From Hygrophila difformis (taxonomy: Eukaryota > Streptophyta > Magnoliopsida > Lamiales > Acanthaceae), in the NCBI GenBank assembly GCA_030278955.1, contig JAOANR010000008.1, positions 46,050,055 to 46,114,054 of the forward strand: 64,000 nucleotides of DNA, in the 5' to 3' direction. The notes under the pieces were generated by a model. The model was not told where the DNA came from. It searched no databases and saw only the letters and a list, made by a program, of their open reading frames with translations. Each line of letters begins with the position of its first letter. The stretch's first letter is position 1. Below, piece after piece: positions 55,518 through 64,000 of the stretch. A program made the translations under genes and the position numbers.

Positions 55518-55757
55518 AGAGATGACAACCGTGGTGCGTTTATATCACGCTGCCCACGATGCAACCATACACATCTGGTACGCCAATGCCCGAAGCCTGG
55601 AACCTGCAATAGGTGCGGCAAGCTTGGTCACAAGGCTAGGGGTTGTCGAACGCCAGAGGAGGCGATCGACAAGAGAGAAGATTTGGTGAACCTTCAGCAA
55701 GGAGAGAGGGATGAAGACCAAGACCGAAACCCGAACCCTCTTGAGAATACCGAATAG
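55518..55757 (+). pseudogene. Element B gag, last part
   Basis: Resumes B's gag in phase after element C (the Asn-Asn-Gly codons before the insertion continue as Arg-Asp-Asp). It contains a CPRC...CP segment and a complete CCHC knuckle (CNRCGKLGHKARGC, 55605-55646), then an Asp/Asn/Arg-rich tail and a stop at 55757. No protease follows. Confidence 0.83.
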
Positions 55758-56046
55758 GCAGTTATGGGGACATAACTGAAATCCTAAGGGGGGGAGGATG
55801 TGATACCCCATTATTTCTCTTTGGAGTTCGACTCGATACGATGTATCCTAAATCATAAATAGACAAATTCAAATTGTTTTGAACTACGTTATGGCTTGAT
55901 CCCTTCACAGGGTACGTAGGCATCTTAGAAGTTTTAATTCTAAGTTCAGTCACGAAATAATAAAATAAACAAAAGGATTAGTTCCTAACACGAGAAAAGT
56001 CGAAACACAACTTCGGGGACAAAGTTGATTCTTAAGGAGGGTAGAC
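55758..56046 (+). other. Element B 3' module: pol-end scar and two polypurine tracts
   Basis: TTATGGGGACATAACTG lies immediately after the gag stop, as in A. First tract AAGGGGGGGAGG (about 55786-55797), a TGTGATACCCC start, then a stretch matching the D/E LTR head. A slightly decayed AACTTC...AAGTT hairpin is at about 56009-56026 and the second tract is at 56031-56046. Confidence 0.75.
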
Positions 56047-58750
56047 TGTAATACCCGAGAATTTTGCAACATAAAATAAATAAATAAATAAATAAATATG
56101 ATAAATAAATAAACATGATAAATAGATAAAGAATCATAAGAGATGAGAAATGGAATTTAAATTAAAAAGGAACCAAAATTCCGAGAACCCGGGAAGCCGA
56201 AGACAATTTAATCAAATAAATGGTTACACGGAAACCCAACACCGATGGACTCAATAACTTGAGTCCAAATGTAAATTTAGACCCGAATAAAATGACGATA
56301 GGAAATAGGAGCCCGAAAATATCCCGGAAATCCGAATCCGAGAACATACAGGGATAGAAGTCCGAAAGAGAGGAGGAAATGCCCGACGGATCGCACGACC
56401 CGCCCGGACCAAAGTCCAGGCGTGGGCTGCACGGTGGCCGCGTGGTGATTGGCTATTGGGCGCGCCGAGACCGCGCCACTCGACAGACTCACCGGTTGCG
56501 AGATTCACTCGCCCGAATCCGGATTTTTCGACTTCGGTTGCACACCTTGCGACTCAAGACATCCTAGGGCTGCCTTTGGACGTCCTTTAGGTCCTTTACA
56601 TTTATAAATAACCATCCTAATCAGTCCCAAACACTTTTAAAAACCCTACGGAAATCTCTATACGTATCAAACCCTAATCCCGGAGTCGTCGGAGGCACGA
56701 AGGCAAGAGAGAAGACTGAGTTGGACGAAAATCCAAGACTCCCGTCGTCGTGGTAAGATCTTGTCCATTCTTTTCCATTCAAGATTCGAAAATGAATCCT
56801 AATTAAACCTCTTTTCGATTCTAAACCCCAATCCGGACGCGTTGAGGAAAAACGAAGGATCTCGGAGGGAGAACGTAGGACTGGAAGCCACGCCTCCGAA
56901 TCGACGAGCCGGAACGATCATAAATTTGTAAGTTAATGCTTACATGGTTTGGGAAGATTTAAAATACTTTTGATCTAATGATTTAACCAAGGATTTAAAA
57001 ATCTGTCAACATGAAATCTTTAACGGCATAACATTTTTGCACGAATTTTTAGAACCCTTAAAACTGTCCAAACGAGAAAACTTAAAACACAAAAAATGTT
57101 CCTAAGACATTAATATAGTTAATATAAAAATTTCATAATTTTTTATCATGTTTTGATATCCGAAAATGATCGTGAACAGACCTGCCATCGACTTAGATCT
57201 TGAAACGGTGATAGATTCTTTATCCGAACTTGAGGTTGATTTTTACCTTAGATCTAGACCGATTTAGGATTGGTGTTAAACATAAGAATTGTAGATCTAT
57301 ACGTTACGAACACCTCCGTAAATTTTTGGAACTTTTCGTTGAGGTTTGATATCGGAATTCGACTCCAAAACGAACTGTTCTAAATTTAGATCTTGAAATC
57401 TTGACAGATTCTTGGCCCGAACTTGTTGGCATTTTTTACAATAGATATTTGGTGAATTAGATCTTTTGTTGAACATAAAACATGTAGATATATGTCTTGA
57501 AAATTCCCCTGTAAAATTTCATCAATTTTGGAGTTGGTTTGCTATGGTAGATCTCGAAATTTAAGAACTGCTGTCATAAAGATTCGGACAGATTTGTAAC
57601 CTGTTAGAAATCGATGTTTTTCACTTACTTCCGTATCTCGGATCGAAAAACTTAAAACATGAAACATGTTCATCTCTGAGTTTTCAATTCACCGGTCAAA
57701 TTTCAGATTTTGTGGACTTAAACTCGATTTTTAATGAATTTTGAAGTGAACTATGGTTGACTGAGTCAAATCTTGAAAATCTTGTTGAAAAGGATTTTAA
57801 ATGATATCGGAGCGGATAGCGTCCTGAAATAGTATATTTTGAGAAACTTACTAAATTTGGAAAATGGGTCTTTCTAAACAAAGAGAAGATTAAAGCATTG
57901 GGGTTTATGACTAAGCTGGATACTGTCAATTTTGTCTACGGCTTGGGACATAAGAGCCCAAGTGTATGGCTAGTGGACATAAGAGCCCTAGCGACATATT
58001 GATTGTATGGTCAGCGGACGTAAGGAACCTATTAAAAGATTGACCATGATACTTGTGGACATAAGAGCCCGAGCGTAAGGCTGGCGGACATAAGAGCCCT
58101 AGCGATGGTGATCTGTAAAAGAAACGAAACGAGACATCTATAAGAGATTCAAATTAAATCCTTGATAAATTGTGCTTTTAAATTTATGTCGATTTATTTA
58201 ATTACTCTGCAAGCTATATTGTTAATCTTATGGAACCCCTGTCTTTTAATTTATGCAATTAAATTATTATTAAATGAATAGATTAAATTATGCACATGTT
58301 TTCAATAAATTTAAGTAAAGGCTTTGAAACATCATAATCATGTACGTGTTAACTTACTCAGCAAGTTTTTGCTGACCAAACCACATTTCCCTTTTTTTTT
58401 TCAGAGTTGAGAATTATGCATCGTCATATGCATACATGGAAATTTTGGGAAGATATATTATTTTGAATTTTTGTATTAGACTAGAAATTGCATGAACGGG
58501 CCTGGTTCACCCGTGTTTGGCCATGTTGGCCATATATTTAAATTCCGCTGCATTATACATATGTAAATATTACTTTCCGCTGCAACTTATGTAATACTAT
58601 TTTCGAATTATATATGAATGGGCTGTTTGAATGTTTTAAATTCTGAAAAACCATAGCCTTGCATCTCTTTAGCAAGCTCGGAGAAACCGTGTCTTGCTAG
58701 GGAGGTGTGGCGGTGACATCCCGACCTGGGTGACCAAAAACCGGGGTGTT
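56047..58750 (+). repeat. Element B 3' LTR
   Basis: 2704 bp, uninterrupted. Includes GC-rich block 56410-56480, TATAAATA 56603-56610, donor-like GTAAGT 56928, hairpin array 57942-58103, acceptor-proximal hairpin 58359-58374 and acceptor-like CAG 58404. Ends GTGTT with the expected final ACA missing, then TSD AAGGG. Confidence 0.9.
57942..58103 (+). repeat. Hairpin array, loop ACATAAGAG, four units (B 3' LTR)
   Basis: Units at 57942-57962 (CTTGGG/CCCAAG), 57970-57991 (CTAG(T)GG/CCCTAG), 58052-58073 (CTTG(T)GG/CCCGAG, one wobble pair) and 58080-58103 (GCTGG(C)GG/CCCTAGC). The nine-base loop is constant. Three units have a single bulged base next to the GG/CC clamp, the same geometry as the array of element A. 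Confidence 0.7.
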
Positions 58751-58755
58751 AAGGG

Positions 58756-61657
58756 TCCTTGGAAGGTGAAGATGCTCCAAAGCTTAACCCAGTGTTTCTT
58801 GTTGAAGGACTTCAAGCAAACTTGATCAGTATCAGCCAACAATGTGATGAAAATCTCATAGTACAATTCACCAAGGAATATTGCAAAATTTACAACAGAA
58901 ACAATGATTGTGTCATGAGAGGTTTGCGATCTAGAAATAACTGTTATCAACTTGTTCAATCTTGCAATTTGGCTAGCTGCGGGTGAATATCATACCATGC
59001 TCTGGCACAAAAAGCTTGGTCACCTAAATTTCAAGGATCTGATAAAGCTAAGCAGAACGGATGTTCGAGGACTACCTCATCTGAGAAAATCAAACTCTGA
59101 CTTCTGTGAAGAATGTGCTAAAAATAAGCAACACAGGAGTTCACACAAATTGTCTGAACACCTCGAATCAACAAAATGTCTTGACCTATTGCATATGGAT
59201 CTTATTGGTCCTACTGATATTGAAAGCTTGGAAGGTGTAAAAGTATATTTTTGTTTGCATTTATGATATTTCTAGATATACTTGGTTTGACTTTCTTGGG
59301 AAGAAAAGTGATGCATTCAAAGCCTTCGAAAAGCTATGAAATCGAATCATGAATGAAAGAGACACCAAGGTCACACTTATTCGAAGTGATCATGGTCGTG
59401 AGTTTGAAAATCAATCATTTTAGTAGTATTGTACCAATCATGGAATCAAACATGAATTTTCTGCGCCAAAACTCCTCAACAAAATGGCGTTGTGGAAAGA
59501 AGAAACCGAACATTGCAAGAAATGTCAAGAGTGATGCTCAATGAAAAAAATGTTGCTGAATACTTGTGGGCCGAAGCAATCAATACAGCGTGCTACACCA
59601 TAAATCGTGTCTATTTCAGACATAAGTCTCATATGACACCGTATGAAATATGGAACGGTAAAAAGACAACCATTACTTATTTTCATATTCTTGGCAGCAA
59701 ATGCTTTGTGTTGAATGAGAGGGAGCATGTTGGAAAGTTCCAAGAGAAAAGTATGGAAGGAATCTTCGCAGGGTACTCAACATCAAGCAAAGCTTACAGG
59801 ATTTAAATCCCAGACTAGGAAGGTGCTGGAATCCTCAAATGTCATCATTGAAGATGTTCCTTGCAAAGATATTCCTAAATCAGATGAGAATCTCGTCAGC
59901 TCCTCAAGCACCCAAATTAATGTTTCATCAAACATTGACCAAGGTGAACAGGTCACTGAGGAAAAGGAGTACACAGAACATGTTCAGACACCAGATCACA
60001 CTGCATCGACAAATCCAGATGAACCAGAAAAAGATCCAAACAGACGCATTCACAAGTATCATGATCCTACAGATGTTATTGGCGACGTGAATGATAAAAG
60101 AACGACCAGAGGCAAGAAGCAGGATTATAAAGATTTAGTAGGACTACATTGTTTCACTTCAAAGATTGAGCCCTCTAAAGTAGAAGAAGCCCTTCAGGAC
60201 GAACACTGGATTAATGCCATGCAAGAAGAACTACTTCAATTCAAGAGGAATGATGTATTGACACTCCTAGAAAGACCGGAGAACACCAATGTCATTGGCA
60301 CCAAATGGGTTTTCCGCAACAGAAGTGATGAAAAAGGAAACATCACTAGGAACAAGGCTTGTCTTGTTGCTCAAGGCTACACTCAAGTTGGAGTGGATTT
60401 CAGCGAGACATTTGCTCATGTGGCCAGACTAGAGGCAGTGAGACCTTTTCTATCAATTGCATGCTCCCTATGGTTCAAGCTATATCAAATGGATGTCAAA
60501 AGTGCATTCCTCAATGGATGGCTTAAGGAAGAAGTGTATGTGGAGCAGCCCAAAGGATTTGAAGACCCACATCACCCTTATCATGTTTACAAACTCAACA
60601 AAGCTCTATACGGGTTGAAGCAAGTTCCAAGAGTTTGGTATGAAAGACTCTCGAAATACCTGTTGGAGCACGGCTTTGAAAGAGAAAGCGTTGACAAGAC
60701 ATTATTCATAAAGAGGGAGAACAATGGAATTCTGATTGCTCAAGTCTAAGTGGATGGCATTGTGTTCGGTTCCACATCTCATGTTCTCAAAGACAAATTC
60801 ATCGAACTCATGGGTAAGGAATTCGAAATAAATATGGTTGGTGAATTAACATACTTTCTTGGCTTGCAGGTTACTCAAAAGAAAGATGATATATTTCTTA
60901 GTGAAACCAAGTATGCCCAAACATTGTGAATAAGTTCGGAATGCAGTCCAGCAAACCTGTCCGGACACCTATAGGGAATAATAACAGACTAAGCAAAGAT
61001 CCCAGTGGACAGAGTGTAGATCAAAAACTCTATAGAAGCATCATTGGAAGTCTGCTATACTTGGCTGCAAGCAGACCAGGCATTAGGTACACAATTGGTG
61101 TTTGCGCTCGTTATCAAACTGATCCCAAGGAATCACATCTTAAAGCCGCAAAAAGAGTGATAAAATATGTCTCAGGAACAAGTGATCTTGGTGTATGGTA
61201 CCCTAGTGAATCTAATCTCTCCTTCCTTGGATATAGTGATGTAGATTGGGCAGGTGATGCTGATGATAGAAAAAGCACAATGGGAGGATGCTTCTACATT
61301 GGAACCAATCTTGTTAGTTGGTACAACAAGAAACAAAGTTCCATTTCCTTATCAACTGCAGAGGCAGAATATACTGCTGCAGGAAGCTGTTGTGCTCAAA
61401 TGCTATAGATGAAGCAAATGATGCAAGATTATGTAATTAGTCAAGAAGTGTTAACAATCTTGTGCGACAATATGAGTGCTATCAACATATCAAAGAATCC
61501 GGTTCAACATGGAAGAACAAAGCACATTGAGCTTCGACATCACTTCATTAGAAAACTGGTTGAAGATGGCATTCTGTCCATACAACATGTCGGAACTACT
61601 GAGCAACATGCGGATATCCCAACTGAGACACTTGATCGTGAGAGATTTGAAAATTGA
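58756..61657 (+). pseudogene. Sirevirus pol: integrase, RT and RNase H, broken
   Basis: Resumes the protease frame after element B. A GAG-pre-integrase finger (LWHKKLGH...CEEC) is at about 58995-59130. Integrase core pieces are readable in shifting frames (HMDLIGP near 59195, SDHGREFEN near 59380, VERRNRTLQ near 59495). RT is mostly open in 59715-60749 ([34 protein letters not shown]), but the YVDD site near 60745-60757 reads stop-V-D-G. RNase H (VDWAGDADDRKST, SLSTAEAEYTAAGS) spans about 60926-61657 with a TAG at 61406. No active enzyme can be made. Confidence 0.85.
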
Positions 61658-62141
61658 GAAGAGATATCGGTCTATGCACGATCATCTAATATCTCAACAA
61701 TTATGGAATAAGTTTTAAATTTATGCAATTTCCATTAATATAAATATACTACTTACTTTATTTCTCGAAATATTGTTACCTAAATTAAGTCTAATATTTC
61801 TCTTAACTAATTTTTTTTGCAGAATCTTTCAATATGGTAAATTGTCATCAATGATCCAAAATTAAAAAATGTTAATTTGACTTCTGGAAGTGACAACGCA
61901 CAAGGGCGGGAACGATTATTCTGTTTCCAAGTTCAAAATCATGATCATTACCGTTTTTGGTAACTGTGATCCTCTTTCCAAATTTGAGATTAAGGGAAGT
62001 TGCCTTCAACCGCTTCTCATATCTTCCGTAATTTAAATTACTCATTCAGTTCTCTCGTCTCCTCTCCATTTTTTTCCCTGAACCAAATCACCCTGTGCAC
62101 ACTTACTTTCTCTCCAAAGTTTTTCTATTCTCAGATTAAAC
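61658..62141 (+). other. Non-coding spacer between Sirevirus RNase H and env-like ORF
   Basis: AT-rich, with no persistent frame. A pyrimidine-rich stretch with TTTTTTTTGCAG at about 61811-61822 could be a splice acceptor for a subgenomic env-like mRNA (inference). Nothing else recognised. Confidence 0.45.
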
Positions 62142-63210
62142 ATGGTGAGAACTCGAGGAAGCCAGAGCTTCAAATCACAAGAACCGACTCTCACAGCTTC
62201 GAGAGGAAGAGGAAAAGGAATTTCATCAGAGGAATCCAGTGCCAAGGGTCGTGCGAAAGCGGTTCAAAAAGCCATTATTGAACAAACTGTCTTGGAGACA
62301 CCAACAATTGTACCTGTCCCGTTTCAATCCTCGTCTCCTTCCACTGCCAAAGACATGAGTGGAAAGGAAAATCCACTACCGACACTCAAATCACTGTCCG
62401 TGATCCTTTGGACATTCATCCAAAGTAGCCGCAGCCACCACTATGAAGCAAAAGGAGCTGGATTCTCATAAGGCGAAGGGTAAAGCGACATCAACCTCAA
62501 AACCTAAAGAAAAGGCGACTGCTAGAAAAAGGGCAGCCATAAGTGAAGGGGTTGAAGCCGATCTTGCAAAGGCTTTGAAACCTTTGGACACCATACTAGA
62601 TGGACTTCCATCTCTTGGTTCAGTTAAAGACGTTCAAATTTCATCTCCTACTAATGTTGCTGGTTCTGTTCCAGAGAAAGCCCCTAAGCTGTCCATCATA
62701 AAGCCCAAGTCAAAAATCTAGCAAAGAAGGGTGGTGAACAACCTGCTGCTGAAGCTCTATCAAAACCAGTACTCCCAAGTGTGGAGATTCCCAAAGATCA
62801 ACAAACTCCCACTGTCACTGATGTGCAAAAGAGCCCACCACCGGCGTTCGAACCACCTACTAAAAAACTTGATGAGGATGAATTGGACTCCGACTATGTT
62901 GCTGAATCGGATAAAGGTAGCTCTGGGGAAGAATCCATGGTGGACATTAGTGATGATGAACGGAAAGATGCTGAAAACGAAGTGACAGAGGAGATAGCAT
63001 GGAATGCAAGTCTGAAAAGGAAGCACCTTCTGAGAAAAGAACCTGAACCAACTACACCTGAGAAAGAAAAGAAACCAGAACCCACCGCTGATGATCAAGT
63101 AGAAGAGGGTGAAGAGTCCAACGATGAGGAAAAGGTGTTTGCAGATGAAACATGATCCAAAGAAAACAACGAGTCTGGTGGTGACACTGAACAAGTCACT
63201 AAAGGTATTC
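62142..63210 (+). pseudogene. Sirevirus env-like ORF, broken and interrupted
   Basis: Begins MVRTRGSQSFKSQ, the typical opening of the downstream env-like protein in Sireviruses. Three open pieces in different frames (62142-62471, 62443-62721, 62781-63155) are Lys/Glu/Ser/Pro-rich with an acidic end (DELDSDYVAESD). No hydrophobic membrane segment is seen in what remains. A stop at 63153-63155 is followed by more acidic sequence that is cut at 63211 by an LTR. Identification rests on position and composition; function in this lineage is unproven. Confidence 0.65.
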
Positions 63211-64000
63211 TAACACCCCGGTTTTTGGTCACCCAGGTCGGGATGTCACCGCCACACCTCCCTAGCAAGACACGGTTTCTCCAAGCTTACTAAAGAGATG
63301 AAAGGCTAGGTATTGCAGAATTTAAAATATTTAAAACATTTAAAAACAGCCCATACAATATAAGTTCGAAAAATAATATCATAATGCAGCGGAAAACAAT
63401 ATCTGAGTATAAGTTTTGCAACGGAAAATGTAAATAGGACCAACATGGTCAAAACACGGGTTAAACAGGCCCGTTTATACTATAGTCTAATGCAAGAATT
63501 TAAAAAAAAAATGTTTCCCAAATCCCATGCATGTACGTGCTCATGTTCATTCCACATACTCGGTAAGAAAAAGGAAATAAATGGTTTGGTCAGCACAACT
63601 TGCTGAGTAAGTTAACACAGACATGATCGTAGGGTTCAAAAGCCATTAATTTAACATTTAATGAAAACATAATAATAAATCACATATAATTTAATTTAAT
63701 TCGACTAACTGACCAATTTGCACAATTTAATTCATGGCTCTATTTAACAACACATTTCACACGATTTAAAATAAAGACCATAATTAATTTAAATAAAGCA
63801 TTAAAATAATTTAAATGGACAATAAAAATAAATAATTTAATTTAATTCCCCCTTACACCCAAGATTTAATAATTTCAAGTATTTCACGATTGCAATGCAA
63901 TCTCGTCAAATTTAACCGGTAGCCCGGCGGCCGCAGCCGTATTCGCCATACCCTGTACCACTCCGGAGCCTCGGGAAACCGAAATGGATATTCACGAGAG
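63211..64000 (-). repeat. C-family LTR on the minus strand, cut by window end
   Basis: Starts TAACACCCCGG, the reverse complement of the C LTR end, without the terminal TG. It continues through the acceptor-like site (CTGTAAG-type on the minus strand, about 63556), CAGCA/TGCTG hairpin and AT-rich part up to the CTCTCGTGAATATCC region at 64000. It could be a solo LTR or one end of a complete element; the window ends before this can be decided. Confidence 0.85.

Larger units (their letters stand above)
4664..58750 (+). mobile_element. Element B: gag-only Tekay-type LTR element (TR-GAG), host of A, MITE and C
   Basis: Bounded by AAGGG at 4659-4663 and 58751-58755. The LTRs start TGTAATACCC; the 5' LTR ends GGGGTGTTACA at 14482, but the 3' LTR stops at GTGTT, having lost its last three bases. 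The internal region (14483-16429 plus 55518-56046) has a PBS, a leader and gag only, followed at once by a scar of the pol stop region and two polypurine tracts. With nested elements removed it is about 7.8 kb by my coordinates. LTR differences between its two copies are visibly more numerous than between those of E, so it is older. Confidence 0.88.
2050..63210 (+). mobile_element. Sirevirus-type Ty1/copia retrotransposon, old and split
   Basis: The outermost LTR element. Its parts are a 5' LTR tail, a primer binding site (PBS), a gag with two CCHC knuckles and a coiled coil, and a protease fragment; then a 54-kb insertion (4664-58750); then integrase, RT, RNase H, and a downstream Lys/Glu-rich ORF of the kind called env-like in Sireviruses (SIRE/Maximus lineage). 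The gag-like N-terminal domain, the late second knuckle and the extra 3' ORF support that lineage. All reading frames carry stops or shifts, so this is the oldest LTR element here. The 3' LTR is not reached: a minus-strand LTR interrupts it at 63211. The 5' edge is approximate. Confidence 0.8.

Overview
This window is repeat-rich nuclear DNA from a flowering plant, probably a eudicot (inference). It holds chromovirus-type Ty3/gypsy elements ending in a chromodomain, a Sirevirus-type Ty1/copia element, an endogenous pararetrovirus relic and a Stowaway-type MITE. I see no ordinary single-copy host gene, rRNA or tRNA gene. The one long intact reading frame that is not classical gag/pol (35943-37277) lies inside a retrotransposon.

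Almost the whole window is one stack of nested insertions, and five layers are closed by 5-bp target-site duplications (TSDs). A pararetrovirus relic (about 1-1780) adjoins a decayed Sirevirus (about 2050 to at least 63210). The Sirevirus is split in its protease region by element B (4664-58750, TSD AAGGG). B is hit in its 5' LTR by element A (7248-14379, TSD CCATA), in its leader by a Stowaway MITE (14767-15025, TSD TA), and in gag by element C (16430-55512, TSD ATGGA). C is hit in its 5' LTR by block D (17674-47116, minus strand, TSD GATTC). D is hit in the pol of its second unit by element E (31799-41553, minus strand, TSD ACATA). A minus-strand LTR of the C family (63211 to window end) interrupts the Sirevirus env-like region.

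A, B, C, D and E are related Tekay/Del-like chromovirus families with LTRs of about 2.5-2.8 kb. A and B are gag-only (TR-GAG type). C has ORF0, gag and a pol that lacks protease and the RT catalytic core. D is a tandem dimer, LTR-internal-LTR-internal-LTR, that shares its outer TSD; each unit encodes ORF0, gag, protease, RT, RNase H, integrase and chromodomain, with inactivating changes. E keeps its LTRs, ORF0 and the chromodomain tail, but its gag-pol core is replaced by an opposite-strand transcription unit with a 444-codon reading frame that resembles the 'putative plant transposon protein' family.

The most unusual signal is inside the LTRs. Families A, B and D/E each carry, at an equivalent place, a short array of hairpins whose loop is invariant while the two stem arms change together from unit to unit. 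The three loops are unrelated in sequence; the A version looks like a tRNA T-arm/B-box. The arrays sit inside what looks like a conserved LTR leader intron (GTAAGT donor, polypyrimidine-CAG acceptor), which has a further covarying hairpin next to its 3' splice site. Other notable features are a coiled-coil ORF0 upstream of gag, a composite 3' end in A, B and C with two polypurine tracts, and a scar of the pol stop region kept in the gag-only elements.
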